Shown here: one piece after another, positions 1 to 9,612 of the stretch
How the letters are laid out: each line of letters begins with the position of its first letter
Numbering within the stretch: the first letter of the stretch is position 1
NCBI GenBank assembly: GCA_963749575.1
Contig: CAVVNM010000022.1
Location: 620,001 to 684,000, forward strand
Source: JAMXLO01 sp963749575
GTDB lineage: Bacteria; Pseudomonadota; Alphaproteobacteria; Acetobacterales; Acetobacteraceae
Direction of reading: 5' to 3'
DNA length: 64,000 nucleotides
Position numbers and translations under genes: made by a program
Notes under the pieces: model-generated
The model's input: the letters and a program-made list of their open reading frames with translations, nothing else
Told to the model about the DNA's origin: nothing
Databases searched by the model: none

Positions 1-1063
1 TGAGGCGCAGGTAATAGGCGCCGATATGGGCGCTCATCGACACCGACGGCGCATTCGACAGTTCCGAAGATGCCGCACCCCACACCGGGGTGACACGGTT
101 GCGCGCGATGTCGATCAGGTCGGCGACCACGGCGGACGCGGTCGGTCCGGCGCCGGCGCCGCGGCCTTCCAACATGACGCGACCAACGAAGTCGCCCTCC
201 GCCACCACCGCATTGAACACACCGTCCACGCGGGCGATCGGCGCGGACTGCGGCACCATGCAAGGATGCACGCGCGCCTCGATCCCACCGACGGTCTGCC
301 GCGCGATACCGAGCAGCTTGATGCGGTAACCGAGCTCGCCAGCGAACGCGATGTCGAGTGCGGAGACGTTGCGGATGCCCTCGACGTGCACGGCTTCGAA
401 CGCGACCGGCCGGCCGAACGCGAGTGCAGCCAGGATCGCCAGCTTATGTGCGGCATCGATGCCGTCGATGTCGAACGATGGGTCGGCTTCGGCGTATCCC
501 AGCTTCTGCGCATCGGCGAGCACCTCGGCAAACTCACGGCTGCGCTCACGCATCTGGGTCAGAATGTAGTTGCAGGTGCCGTTCAAGATGCCCGCAATGC
601 GCAGGATGCGGTTGGCAGCGAGGCCCTCGCGCAGCGCCTTAATCACCGGGATACCGCCGGCAACCGCCGCCTCGAACGCCAGCGGCACTCCACGCTTCTC
701 AGCCGCGGCGGCGAGCGCGGCGCCGTGCACCGCCAGCAACGCCTTGTTTGCGGTGACCACCGGCTTGCCGGCGGCAAGCGCCGCTTGCACCAGGGCACGC
801 GCAGGGCCATCTGAGCCGCCGATCAACTCCACCACCACATCCGTCGCCGGGTCGGCGGCGAGCGCCACCGGGTCCTCGTACCAGCGCAGGCCGGACAGCG
901 AAACGCCGCGATCACGGGTGCGGTCCCGCGCCGTCACGGCGGTGACCGCAATCGGCCGGCCGGCGCGCGCGGCGACGATGTCCGCGTTGTCACGCAGCAA
1001 TTTCAATACACCGGCGCCGACCGTTCCAAGGCCGGCGACAGCGACGGAGAGGGGGTGGGTCAT
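1..1063 (-). CDS. hom: Homoserine dehydrogenase (3' part off the left edge)
   Basis: Reduces aspartate semialdehyde to homoserine with NAD(P)H, at the branch to threonine, isoleucine and methionine; cytosolic. The 354 visible residues start MTHPLSVAVAGLGTVGAG, giving a Rossmann GxGxxG at residues 11-16. They continue through TANKALL (about 104-110) and the substrate-region stretch GGIPVIKALREG (about 132-143), all typical of the family. The frame is still open at base 1, so the C-terminal part is missing; the family usually has about 430 residues. ATG at 1063 is the only start close to the Rossmann fold. The upstream flank (1064-1218) is short and ends at an insertion sequence, so the native promoter region may have been altered. 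Confidence 0.93.
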   Translation of the reverse strand, partial: MTHPLSVAVAGLGTVGAGVLKLLRDNADIVAARAGRPIAVTAVTARDRTRDRGVSLSGLRWYEDPVALAADPATDVVVELIGGSDGPARALVQAALAAGKPVVTANKALLAVHGAALAAAAEKRGVPLAFEAAVAGGIPVIKALREGLAANRILRIAGILNGTCNYILTQMRERSREFAEVLADAQKLGYAEADPSFDIDGIDAAHKLAILAALAFGRPVAFEAVHVEGIRNVSALDIAFAGELGYRIKLLGIARQTVGGIEARVHPCMVPQSAPIARVDGVFNAVVAEGDFVGRVMLEGRGAGAGPTASAVVADLIDIARNRVTPVWGAASSELSNAPSVSMSAHIGAYYLRL

Positions 1064-1223
1064 GGACGCAAACGGGGGCAAGGCGGCACTGGAATGATGG
1101 GCATGGTGACGACATTCCATTGGTTGGTGGCCCCTGTTGCATAGCAGACTGGATCGGGCAATGCAGTGCCTTGGCGGATGCGCCCGAAGTACGCCTGCGT
1201 GTGCCCTCTTGAAGTGACTAGCC

Positions 1224-3252
1224 CTCTAGCCCGTCTTCGCGGATTCGGGCGTTTTGACGTGCCCTGCCCGTTTCCGATCAACGGTTTAGCCGGAAAGGTC
1301 TTCACTACGTGAGGTGCTTGGGGATTGTGCTGGTGGTGATGCGGGGTGGTGGCTGCGGCGGCAGATCGAGCTTGAGCTGGTGGGTCAGGAGCCGGAGTTC
1401 CGGCTCCGGCTGGGTATAGCGGGTGAGCAGCAATTCTCGTCCGTCGGTGGTCGGCAGATAGACATCGATCATCTGGACGGCGGCGAACTTCTCGAGAGCA
1501 CTGCGCGCGGTCAGTCCCGGTGCGAGAGCATGCAATCGACGTTGCAGTGTGACCTGGAGGCAGTAGGCCAGGAACGCAATGAAGATATGAGCCTCGACCC
1601 TGCGCTCTTCCTGGTGGAATATCGGGCGTATCGCCAGATCGCCTTTCAGGTTCTTGAACGCCTGTTCGACGGCAACGAGCTGAATATAGTACTGCCACAG
1701 CAGCGCGGGATCGTTCTCGGTGAGATTGGTGCGCAGCAGATAGCGACCCTCGCGCCGCCGGACCCGCCGCAGCTTCTGGCGGTTGAGGCTGTAGATGAAC
1801 ATGGAACTTTCCTTGTCCATCTCGATATCGATCAGGCGCCATGCGGTGGGAGCGCGGGATCTTGCCGCCCCCAGCTTCATCAGCATTTCCTCGCGCGGGA
1901 CCTCCATCGCGGCCAGCTCCCGCAGCCGCTTCCACAGCCACTTGAGCTGCCGGCGGCGCATGGCTCGCTCTTTGCTGACGCGATCGGCGCTCTCGGCGAA
2001 GACGTAGAGTTCACCGTCCTCGGCCAGCAGCTTGACCGCGACACCCGCGCGAGCCTCTTGCCAGGGCTCGGCCAGCAACCGCTTTTCGAGACGCGAGAGG
2101 CGTCCTTTGGGCGTGCCCACCAGATACTGCACCGGCGGGTTACTGCCGCGCATCTCCGCCAGCACCGCCTCGGTGGGGATGCCGCGGTCCATCACCCAGA
2201 CGCGCCGTGCACGGCCATATTGCCGTTCGATCTTGCCAAGGAACATCCGCAGCGTCGTGCAGTCTGCGGTGTTGCCGGGCAGCACCTCGTAGGCCAGCGG
2301 CAGACCGTCCGGGGTGACCACCAGTGCGATCACCACCTGCGGGCAATCCGAGCGTTTGTCCCGGCTGTAGCCGTGCCGGCGCTTGTCGCCCTCCGCCACG
2401 TCCGAGGCATTGATCTCAAAGTAGGTGCTGGTCAGATCGTAGAGCAGCACATCGAAGTTCGCGCTGAACAGGTCACGCCATCGCGTCGTGAGATGCGAGA
2501 ACAACGCCTCTTTGTGCGCCAGCAGAACGTCATGGCAGGCGTAGAGCTTGTGCGCCTCCGCCAGGCCGAAGTCGGCCCCCAGCAGGTCGGCCATGGCGCT
2601 GTTGCCGAACCACTCGCGATGCAGCTTCCACTCGCTGCCCGGCGCGATCAGCCGATACGAGACCAGCACCTGCAGGATCTGGTCCCAGCGCGTCCCTTTA
2701 CGGCTGGGTGGCAGGCGGCCTGCCCAGAACTGGTCCAGTTGCAACTCTTGCCACAACTGACCGGCCAGCCAACACGCACCCCATTGGCGCGGCCGGCACA
2801 GCCGCATGTCCGACAGGCGAAGCTGGACAACTGATGCGTCGGACGCGTCGGCGGCGCAGCGATCCTCGGGGAACAGCGCCATGGTCTGCCGCTGACCCGT
2901 GTCATCGTCGAGAACCTCGATCGCCTTGCGCCACACCGCGCCCTGCGACGAATTGATCTCGCCCAAATACAGCACATGACGCTGGACGACGCGGCCACCC
3001 CTGACGCGCTTGTTCTCCACCACGCTCCAATACTCGTGCGTCTTGCCGTCTTTCTTCCGTCGGATCTTCCGCAGAAACATGACACGGCAAATCTAGCGAG
3101 CGGAATCTGATGGTGGGAATGGGGTAGGTCTTCACTACAGCCGATTTCGGCCGTGGCGCCGATATACTTCACACGGATATCAAGTATTTAGCGACAGCCA
3201 ACTGGCTCAAATTAGCCATTTGGGGGGTCGAATCCGCGAAGACGGGCTAGGG
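1224..3252 (-). mobile_element. Intact IS1634-type insertion sequence with 24-bp TIRs
   Basis: A 2,029-bp element bounded by inverted repeats at 1224-1247 and 3229-3252 that match at 23 of 24 positions (ctagcccgtcttcgcggatt is shared). The pentamer TAGCC lies directly outside both ends (1219-1223 and 3253-3257), a target-site duplication. One complete transposase gene fills the inside. The intact ends, duplication and open frame suggest a recent insertion. It sits between hom and nrdA. A diverged fragment of a related transposase lies at 56,255. Confidence 0.9.
1305..3080 (-). CDS. IS1634-family transposase
   Basis: A 591-residue DDE transposase of the IS4 superfamily, IS1634 type, that would catalyse cut-and-paste movement of its element. 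It starts MFLRKIRRKKDGKTHEYW, the usual N-terminus of the family. Putative catalytic aspartates lie in LLYDLTSTYFE (about D215) and WVMDRGI (about D298), and the glutamate region is VEQAFKNLKGDL in the C-terminal third. The frame is unbroken and contained within the terminal repeats, so the protein should be functional. It is independent of the flanking host genes, and the flank gives no sign of a regulatory partner. Confidence 0.92.
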   Translation of the reverse strand: MFLRKIRRKKDGKTHEYWSVVENKRVRGGRVVQRHVLYLGEINSSQGAVWRKAIEVLDDDTGQRQTMALFPEDRCAADASDASVVQLRLSDMRLCRPRQWGACWLAGQLWQELQLDQFWAGRLPPSRKGTRWDQILQVLVSYRLIAPGSEWKLHREWFGNSAMADLLGADFGLAEAHKLYACHDVLLAHKEALFSHLTTRWRDLFSANFDVLLYDLTSTYFEINASDVAEGDKRRHGYSRDKRSDCPQVVIALVVTPDGLPLAYEVLPGNTADCTTLRMFLGKIERQYGRARRVWVMDRGIPTEAVLAEMRGSNPPVQYLVGTPKGRLSRLEKRLLAEPWQEARAGVAVKLLAEDGELYVFAESADRVSKERAMRRRQLKWLWKRLRELAAMEVPREEMLMKLGAARSRAPTAWRLIDIEMDKESSMFIYSLNRQKLRRVRRREGRYLLRTNLTENDPALLWQYYIQLVAVEQAFKNLKGDLAIRPIFHQEERRVEAHIFIAFLAYCLQVTLQRRLHALAPGLTARSALEKFAAVQMIDVYLPTTDGRELLLTRYTQPEPELRLLTHQLKLDLPPQPPPRITTSTIPKHLT

Positions 3253-3395
3253 TAGCCGATCGGCTCGCGAACGCAGGTTACGTGCCGATGCTGTGCACAG
3301 GAAGACCTGGGGCAAGAAGGGCGAGACGCTGTGGTCGGCGCGAGCACCGCTGCGGCGCGGCGATACTCTGCATTGAGTAGTGGACATCCCAGTCC

Positions 3396-5342
3396 CTACT
3401 GGCAGGCCAGACACTCCTCGTAATTCGTCGCATCGGCCTGCGCCGTCGCGCCCGCTACCAGCGGCAACGGTATCTGCCCATTGTTCACCGGTAAGGGCAC
3501 GCCCATCGCACCAGTGAACGCTGGCGGCGCCACCGCCTTCTCGCTCACATTGTCCGCCCGCTGGATCGACAGACTGCGGCAGTAGTACAGCGACTTCACC
3601 CCGCGCTTCCACGCCATGAAATGGATCTGGTGCAGGTCCCGCTTGTGCACATTCGCCGGCAGGAAGACGTTCACAGACTGGCTCTGGCAGATGAACGGCC
3701 CGCGGTCCGCCGCATGCTCGACGATCCAGCGTTGATCCAGCTCGAATGCAGTCTTGTACACGGCCTTTTCTTGCGTGGACAGTAAATCCAGATGCTGCAC
3801 GCTCCCCGCCCGCAGTGTGATCGAAGACCACACGTCCTCGTTGTCCATTCCCTTCGCCATAAGCAGCATCTGCAGATGGCGGTTGCGCACCGAAAAACTA
3901 CCCGACAGCGTCTTCTGCAGAAACACATTAGCCGCGATCGGCTCGATCCCCGGCGACGAATTCCCCGCGATGATCGAAATTGACGCGGTCGGCGCGATCG
4001 ACAGCTTGTGCGAGAACCGCTCCATGACCCCGTACTCGGCGGCATCCGGGCACGGCCCGCGCTCCTCGGCCAGCATGCGCGAAGCCAGGTCGGCCTGCTC
4101 GCGGATGTGGCGGAACATCCGCTTGTTCCACACCTTAGCGATCACGCTCTCCCACGGCACGTTCTGCGACTGCAGGAACGAGTGGAACCCCATCACCCCC
4201 AGCCCCACGCTACGCTCACGCATCGCGGAGTAGCGCGCCTTCTCCATCCCCGGAGGCGCGCGGTCAATGAAGTCCTGCAATACGTTGTCGAGGAACCGCA
4301 TGATGTCCTCGATGAAGGTCGGATGGTCCCGCCACTCGAACCAGTTCTCCAGGTTCAGCGAGCACAGGCAGCACACAGCGGTGCGTTCCATGCCGTGCTG
4401 GTCGCGCCCTGTCGGCAGCGTAATCTCGGAGCACAGGTTGGAGGTCCGCACCTCCAGCCCGGCCAGCTTGTGATGCTCGGGTCGCGCGCGGTTCACGTGG
4501 TCGGAGAAGATCAGGTACGGTTCGCCGGTCTCGATCCGCGCGGTCAGGATGCGGACCCACAGCGCGCGGGCAGAGATCGACCGCACCGGCGTCTCGTCCT
4601 TCGGCGACAGCAGCGGCCATTGCTCGTCTGCTTCCACCGCACGCATGAACGCATCCGACACCAGGATTCCGTGATGCAGGTTCAGGGCCTTGCGGTTGGG
4701 ATCGCCGCCGGTGGGGCGGCGGATCTCGACGAACTCCTCGATCTCTGGATGCCACACCGGCAGGTACACCGCCGCCGATCCACGCCGGAGCGAGCCCTGG
4801 CTGATCGCCAATGTGAGGGAATCCATCACCCGGATGAACGGGATCACGCCGGAGGTCTTGCCGACCGCGCCGACCTTCTCGCCGATCGAGCGCAGATTGC
4901 CCCAATACGAGCCGATGCCGCCACCTTTGGAGGCCAGCCAGACATTCTCGTTCCACAACCCGACAATCCCTTCGAGGCTGTCGGAGGCCTCGTTCAGGAA
5001 GCAGGAGATCGGCAGGCCGCGCTGGGTGCCGCCGTTCGATAGCACCGGGGTTGCCGGCATGAACCACAGCTTCGACATGTAGTCGTAAATGCGCTGCGCA
5101 TGTCCGGCATCGTCGCCGTAATACGAGGCGACGCGCGCGAAGAGGTCCTGGAACTCCTCGCCAGGCATCAGGTAGCGGTCGGATAGTGTCGCCCGGCCGA
5201 AATCAGTCAACAGCACATCGCGCGAGCGGTCGATGTGGACCTGGTGGCGACCTGGCATCTGCACTGCGTCGAGCACTTCGGATTCCCCCTGGCGCATTTC
5301 ACCCCAGTTTCCGCCCGCCTTCCGCATGTCGTCAATCAACAT
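3396..5342 (-). CDS. nrdA: Ribonucleoside-diphosphate reductase, class I large (alpha) subunit
   Basis: Reduces ribonucleotides to deoxyribonucleotides; needs a beta subunit that supplies the radical. Read from ATG 5342 it has 648 residues (a GTG at 5378 would add 12). An early redox cysteine lies in LPISCFLNEAS, the active-site N-x-C-x-E appears as TSNLCSEI, CCLCSLNL follows, and the C-terminal CLAC pair takes electrons from thioredoxin or glutaredoxin. There is no N-terminal ATP-cone, so dATP overall-activity control is probably absent. No nrdB is found in the window; downstream lie 143 bases and then the IS. The gene is 146 bases downstream of the Na/Pi cotransporter on the same strand. 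No convincing NrdR box was seen. Confidence 0.93.
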   Translation of the reverse strand: MLIDDMRKAGGNWGEMRQGESEVLDAVQMPGRHQVHIDRSRDVLLTDFGRATLSDRYLMPGEEFQDLFARVASYYGDDAGHAQRIYDYMSKLWFMPATPVLSNGGTQRGLPISCFLNEASDSLEGIVGLWNENVWLASKGGGIGSYWGNLRSIGEKVGAVGKTSGVIPFIRVMDSLTLAISQGSLRRGSAAVYLPVWHPEIEEFVEIRRPTGGDPNRKALNLHHGILVSDAFMRAVEADEQWPLLSPKDETPVRSISARALWVRILTARIETGEPYLIFSDHVNRARPEHHKLAGLEVRTSNLCSEITLPTGRDQHGMERTAVCCLCSLNLENWFEWRDHPTFIEDIMRFLDNVLQDFIDRAPPGMEKARYSAMRERSVGLGVMGFHSFLQSQNVPWESVIAKVWNKRMFRHIREQADLASRMLAEERGPCPDAAEYGVMERFSHKLSIAPTASISIIAGNSSPGIEPIAANVFLQKTLSGSFSVRNRHLQMLLMAKGMDNEDVWSSITLRAGSVQHLDLLSTQEKAVYKTAFELDQRWIVEHAADRGPFICQSQSVNVFLPANVHKRDLHQIHFMAWKRGVKSLYYCRSLSIQRADNVSEKAVAPPAFTGAMGVPLPVNNGQIPLPLVAGATAQADATNYEECLACQ

Positions 5343-5488
5343 GTGGGACGGTCCTCTCGGGCAAGCCACAACATACACGCCTGTTGCGGTGGCGCCACAG
5401 TGTGCCCGATCGACAACCGACTCGTATGCAGATTGCGGCCATGGTTTAATGTGTGGGGTGGGTAGGCACCGCGCAATGCGCTGAGCGG

Positions 5489-7123
5489 TCAGGAATCCAG
5501 CCGCAACCGGCTCGCAAGGAGTTCGCCCTGGCCCTCCAGCACGGGGTAGGCAGCAGCGGCGACAAGGTGCCCGTTCACCCGCTTCAGCTCCCGCACTAGC
5601 TCGAAATCCAGCATCGCCTCCTTGCCGCTGCGCAGCCCGACAAAGTGCGCCTGTGTCGCCGCCGCCTCCAGGTCGCGGAACGCCTCCTTCTCGGCGGCAA
5701 GCTGGCGTGCGGCGCGGGCATCCTCGCTCATGAACACCGCCGCCGCGGCACGAACGGTGGTGCCGAGCCGCTCCAAGAGGCGCCGCGCCTCGGCGCGCTC
5801 GTTCTCACCGAGCGGCGCGCCGCGCTTCAGACGCTTGGCCAGATGACCCATCACGTCGCGGTCCACCACGTCGCCCGCTGCCTCCAGGTTGGTGGTGAAT
5901 ACCAGAACCTGCGACAGGCGGCGGTGATCCGCCTCGGACAGGTCTTCGGGATCCAATTCGGTCAGATAACCCTTGATCGCCGTGTTCAGCCGGTCGAGCA
6001 CATCGTCCAGCCGCCGCACCTCGCCGATCCGCCGCCGGTCGGTGCTGGCCAACACGTCACCGGCACGGGCCAGCATCGCCTCCAGCGCATCGGACATGCG
6101 CAATGCCTCACGCGCCGATGCGGCCAGCGCGATCGGCGGCGACTCGAGTGCCGTCTGGTCAAGGTAGCGCGGGCGTGACGGATCGTCCGCGGCCACCCGC
6201 GCCGGCAGCAGCTTGCGCAGCACCCAGGCATACGGACCCAGCAACGGCAGGAACAGCGCGGCCACGATCAGGTTGAAGGCGGTGTGGAAATCGGCAACAG
6301 CGCGCGCAGGGTCACCGTCGAGTTGTACCATGAGTGGACCGATCCGATGCAGCAGCGCAAGCGCTACTGCGCAGCCAAGCACACGGTTCAGCAGGTTGCC
6401 GAGCGGCAGCCGGCGTGCCACCGGATCGTCGCCGGAGACGCCCTCCAGCACCGGGTTGATCGCAGTGCCCAGATTGGCGCCCAGCACCAGGGCGAACGCT
6501 GCGTCCGGCGGCACCGCACCCTTGGCGGCGAACGACATCACGAGCAGCACTACCGCGACCGAGGAGTGCGCCGCCCAGGTCAATCCGGCGGCCACCAGCA
6601 GGTCCAGCACCGGCTCGGTCGTGATCGCACCTAATATAAGGCGCAGACTGGGCACGTCCTCATAGGGCGTCATCAACGACACCAGGCGGTGCAGCGCCAT
6701 CAGCATCAGACCGAGCCCGATCGCCACCCGCCCAATGTCGCGCGTTCGTGCTGCGGTGCCGCGGCGGAACAGGATCACGCCGAGCAGAATCAGCGAGGGC
6801 GCCACCTCCGCCACGTCGAACGACAGGACCTGCACGATCAGTGTGGTGCCGACATTGGCGCCCAGCATTACGGCGAGCGCAGGCACCAAGGCGACGGCCC
6901 CGCCAGCCGCGAAGCCCGCCACCATCAGTCCGGTCGCGGTGCTGCTTTGCAGGATGGCGGTTACGCCGAGGCCGGCGGCGAACGCCGCCAGCCGATTGCC
7001 CAACGCGGTGCCGAGCCAGCGGCGCAGATCAGGTCCGAAGCCGCGCTGGATGCCGGTCTGCACCATGTGCAGTCCCCACAGCAGCAACGCGACCGACCCA
7101 GCAAGGTCAAGCAGAGTCCACAT
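5489..7123 (-). CDS. Na+/phosphate cotransporter family protein with PhoU-like tail
   Basis: Inner-membrane sodium-dependent phosphate transporter of the NptA/YjbB type (544 residues). The N-terminal half is a series of hydrophobic segments carrying the duplicated family signature: AILQSSTATGLM in the first repeat, and VLGANLGTAINPVLEG plus the ANVGTTL segment as QSSxT/GANxGT elements. The C-terminal 200 residues are helical and PhoU-like (MSDALEAMLARAGDVL, then charged helices), as usual in the family. It starts with ATG at 7123 and is divergent from the small lipoprotein gene at 7282. Phosphate export or import cannot be told from sequence. Confidence 0.9.
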   Translation of the reverse strand: MWTLLDLAGSVALLLWGLHMVQTGIQRGFGPDLRRWLGTALGNRLAAFAAGLGVTAILQSSTATGLMVAGFAAGGAVALVPALAVMLGANVGTTLIVQVLSFDVAEVAPSLILLGVILFRRGTAARTRDIGRVAIGLGLMLMALHRLVSLMTPYEDVPSLRLILGAITTEPVLDLLVAAGLTWAAHSSVAVVLLVMSFAAKGAVPPDAAFALVLGANLGTAINPVLEGVSGDDPVARRLPLGNLLNRVLGCAVALALLHRIGPLMVQLDGDPARAVADFHTAFNLIVAALFLPLLGPYAWVLRKLLPARVAADDPSRPRYLDQTALESPPIALAASAREALRMSDALEAMLARAGDVLASTDRRRIGEVRRLDDVLDRLNTAIKGYLTELDPEDLSEADHRRLSQVLVFTTNLEAAGDVVDRDVMGHLAKRLKRGAPLGENERAEARRLLERLGTTVRAAAAVFMSEDARAARQLAAEKEAFRDLEAAATQAHFVGLRSGKEAMLDFELVRELKRVNGHLVAAAAYPVLEGQGELLASRLRLDS

Positions 7124-7281
7124 CAGCGATTAGTGAATCACCGATCGGTGATCCGCCGTCAACGGCTCCCACCGGCTCGTGATCGGTGGCCAAGAACCTG
7201 CCACAAAAGCGGCACGCACCGGCCACGGAACACGGCAAATTCCAACAGGTCGTTTTTACCCGCAACTGAAGGATACGTCCG

Positions 7282-7458
7282 ATGCGCACTTCATTTCTGC
7301 TGCCGCTGGTTGTTCTGGGTCTCGCTGGCTGCGTCGATGTACACGAGCACCCGAACCCGACGCCGGCCGCCACCGTCGTGACACCGGTGCCAGCGCCAAC
7401 TGCGACATATGTCGCCCCGGCGGCGCCCACCAGCACGACCATCGTGCGCACGCCCTGA
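7282..7458 (+). CDS. Small proline/threonine-rich lipoprotein
   Basis: A 58-residue protein starting MRTSFLLPLVVLGLAGC. The signal peptide ends in the lipobox LAGC, so Cys17 would be lipidated and the mature 42-residue tail anchored in a membrane. The tail is rich in Pro, Ala, Thr and Val with no recognisable domain. The AAGGA sequence a few bases before the ATG is a good ribosome binding site. A strong terminator follows within 30 bases, so it is probably a monocistronic unit. Function unknown. Confidence 0.75.
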   Translation: MRTSFLLPLVVLGLAGCVDVHEHPNPTPAATVVTPVPAPTATYVAPAAPTSTTIVRTP

Positions 7459-7486
7459 TCGGCGCTGAATTTTGGGTTGACGAACC

Positions 7487-7512
7487 GAGGGCCGGGTACC
7501 AACCCGGCCCTC
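7487..7512 (+). terminator. Intrinsic terminator after the small lipoprotein gene
   Basis: Perfect 11-bp stem (gagggccgggt / acccggccctc) with a four-base loop, followed by TTCATTT. It lies 28 bases after the lipoprotein stop and before hisG, separating the two transcripts. Confidence 0.85.
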
Positions 7513-7569
7513 TTCATTTGTGCCGCACGCTGGTGTAGACGCCGCTACCCTCGCCGGCTGGAAAGTCCG

Positions 7570-8262
7570 ATGACCGCCCCTTATCCCGCTACCGCTCTGG
7601 AACCGGAGGTCACGGCGCCCCTGATCCTGGCGCTTCCGAAGGGTCGGATCCTGGCTGAATGCGGCCCGCTCCTGTCGCGCGCGTGCGTCACACCGGCAGC
7701 CGACTACACTGACCAGGAAAGCCGCCGACTGCGCTTCCCCACCGACGACCCGGCCCTCGACGTGGTACGGGTCCGCCCGTTCGACGTCGCCACCTTCGTC
7801 GCGTTCGGTGCCGCGCATCTCGGCATCTGCGGCGCCGATGTGCTGATGGAATTCGACTACTCGGAGATCTACGCCCCGCTCGATCTCGGTATCGGAATCT
7901 GCCGGGTGTCCGTCGCCGAGCCGGCCGAAACAGCCGGTGCCGACGACCCCTCGCGCTGGTCGCGCGTGCGGGTGGCGACAAAGTATCCCAACATTGCCCG
8001 CCGCCATTTCGCCGCGCGCGGCGTGCACGCCGATGTGGTGCATCTGAACGGTGCGATGGAACTAGCGCCGAGCCTGGGGCTGTCACGGCTCATAGTGGAC
8101 CTAGTGCAGACCGGTTCAACCCTGCGCGCCAATGGCTTGGTGGAGACCGAGGTGATCGCGCCGATCACCTCGCGGCTGATCGTCAACCGCACCGCACTGA
8201 AGACGCAGCCGGAGACAATCGGCGCCTGGATCACCCGTTTCCGCGCCGCGCTGGGGCAATGA
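7570..8262 (+). CDS. hisG: ATP phosphoribosyltransferase, short (HisG-S) form
   Basis: First step of histidine synthesis: joins ATP and PRPP. ATG at 7570 gives 230 residues, the short form that normally needs a HisZ regulatory partner; no hisZ is in the window. The N-terminal motif LILALPKGRILAECGPLL and the PRPP-binding region DLVQTGSTLRANGLVE match the family. Earlier in-frame starts run back into the upstream terminator, so 7570 was chosen. It overlaps hisD by four bases (ATGA), so the two are translationally coupled. Confidence 0.93.
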   Translation: MTAPYPATALEPEVTAPLILALPKGRILAECGPLLSRACVTPAADYTDQESRRLRFPTDDPALDVVRVRPFDVATFVAFGAAHLGICGADVLMEFDYSEIYAPLDLGIGICRVSVAEPAETAGADDPSRWSRVRVATKYPNIARRHFAARGVHADVVHLNGAMELAPSLGLSRLIVDLVQTGSTLRANGLVETEVIAPITSRLIVNRTALKTQPETIGAWITRFRAALGQ

Positions 8263-9554
8263 TACGGCTCGCCACCACCGATCCAGGGTTCGAGGCTGGC
8301 TTCGCCGCCCTGCAAGATCAGGCGCGCGAGACCACGGAAAGCGTCGGTCAGTCGGTGGCGGCGATCATCGCCGACGTGCGCGCCGAGGGTGACACGGCGC
8401 TGCTACGCCACACCGAGTGCTTCGATCGCCTGACGCTGACGGCCGACCGGCTCCGGATCACCGCGAACGAGATAGATGCCGCCGTCACGGGCGTGCCCGC
8501 GCACCTGATTGCCGCGCTGGACCTCGCCGCGACTCGCATCGAGGCGTTTCATCGCCTTCAGGTTCCCGGTGACCTGCAAACCACGGACGCAGCCGGCCTC
8601 ACCGTGGGCATGCGGTGGTCGTCCCTGGATGCGGTCGGGCTCTACGTGCCGGGCGGCAAGGCCGCGTATCCGTCATCGGTGCTGATGAACGCGATCCCGG
8701 CCCGAGTTGCCGGGGTGCCGCGGATCGCGATGTGTGTGCCGACCCCAGACGGCGTGTTAAATCCGCTGGTGCTCGCCGCCGCGCACCGGGTCGGCGTCGC
8801 GGAGATCTACCGTGTGGGTGGCGCCCAGGCGATCGCGGCCCTGGCTTATGGTACGGCCAGCATCGCGCCGGTCGATCGCATTGTGGGTCCCGGCAATGCC
8901 TATGTCGCCGAGGCCAAGCGGCAGGTATTCGGCCGCGTCGGCATCGATGCGATCGCCGGCCCGTCGGAAGTTGTAATCCTTGCCGACACTGGGAACGACC
9001 CGCGTCGCGTCGCCGTCGATCTGTTGGCTCAGGCCGAGCACGACGAGGCGGCGCAGGCCATCTTAATGACCGATGATGGCTTGTTCGCCGATCGCGTGGC
9101 CGCGGCGGTAACGGAGGAGCTCGCAAGCTTGCCGCGCGCCGCCATCGCCGAGGCAAGCTGGAGGGCGCACGGCGCCATCATCGTGGTAGGCGACTGGAAC
9201 GAGGCGATCGTTCTCGTCAACCGGCTGGCACCCGAGCATGTGCAATTGATGCTTGGTGACCCAAATCCGGTGTTCGCCCGCATTCGCCACGCCGGCGCGG
9301 TGTTTCTTGGCGCTTTCTGTCCCGAGGCGGTCGGTGACTACATCGCCGGCCCGAACCACGTGCTGCCGACCGGGCGCGCCGCCCGCTTCGCCTCGGGACT
9401 TTCGGTGTTCGACTTCCTCAAGCGCACCACCTGGGTCGCGGCGGATGCCGCCGCACTGGCCCGTGTCGGACCAGCGGCGATCGCGCTGGCCGAGGCGGAG
9501 GGTCTGGATGCGCACGCCCGCAGCATCGCGCTGCGGCTGCACGGCCGCGCTTGA
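8259..9554 (+). CDS. hisD: Histidinol dehydrogenase
   Basis: Carries out the last two oxidations of histidine synthesis, L-histidinol to L-histidine, using NAD+ and zinc. It has 431 residues, the usual length. It shows GLYVPGGKAAYPSSVLMN for the nucleotide region, RVGGAQAIAALAYGT, QAEHDEAAQ with the zinc-binding Gln and His, and CPEAVGDYIAGPNHVLPT near the C-terminal zinc/active site. The start ATG overlaps the hisG stop. The hisG-hisD-infA-maf order is common in alphaproteobacteria. Confidence 0.96.
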   Translation: MIRLATTDPGFEAGFAALQDQARETTESVGQSVAAIIADVRAEGDTALLRHTECFDRLTLTADRLRITANEIDAAVTGVPAHLIAALDLAATRIEAFHRLQVPGDLQTTDAAGLTVGMRWSSLDAVGLYVPGGKAAYPSSVLMNAIPARVAGVPRIAMCVPTPDGVLNPLVLAAAHRVGVAEIYRVGGAQAIAALAYGTASIAPVDRIVGPGNAYVAEAKRQVFGRVGIDAIAGPSEVVILADTGNDPRRVAVDLLAQAEHDEAAQAILMTDDGLFADRVAAAVTEELASLPRAAIAEASWRAHGAIIVVGDWNEAIVLVNRLAPEHVQLMLGDPNPVFARIRHAGAVFLGAFCPEAVGDYIAGPNHVLPTGRAARFASGLSVFDFLKRTTWVAADAAALARVGPAAIALAEAEGLDAHARSIALRLHGRA

Positions 9555-9612
9555 CCTTGCCCGGTCTCGCGCTCATGTTCCGCCGCGAAATCAAGTTTTT
9601 GCATGAGGCCGG

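Noticed and set aside
26..814. Long plus-strand open frame at the left edge
   Set aside because: It is the antisense shadow of the homoserine dehydrogenase gene; the minus-strand protein has clear family motifs.
4008..5042. 344-codon plus-strand frame inside nrdA
   Set aside because: GC-rich antisense shadow; rich in His, Arg and Gln with no recognisable domain, while the opposite strand encodes a complete reductase subunit.
5343..5488. NrdR-box-like sequences upstream of nrdA
   Set aside because: Only partial, unpaired ACAC-rich matches were seen, without the expected pair at about 31-bp spacing.
7477..7569. Longer N-terminus for hisG
   Set aside because: The extension overlaps the upstream terminator hairpin and has no family similarity; ATG 7570 fits the short HisG form.
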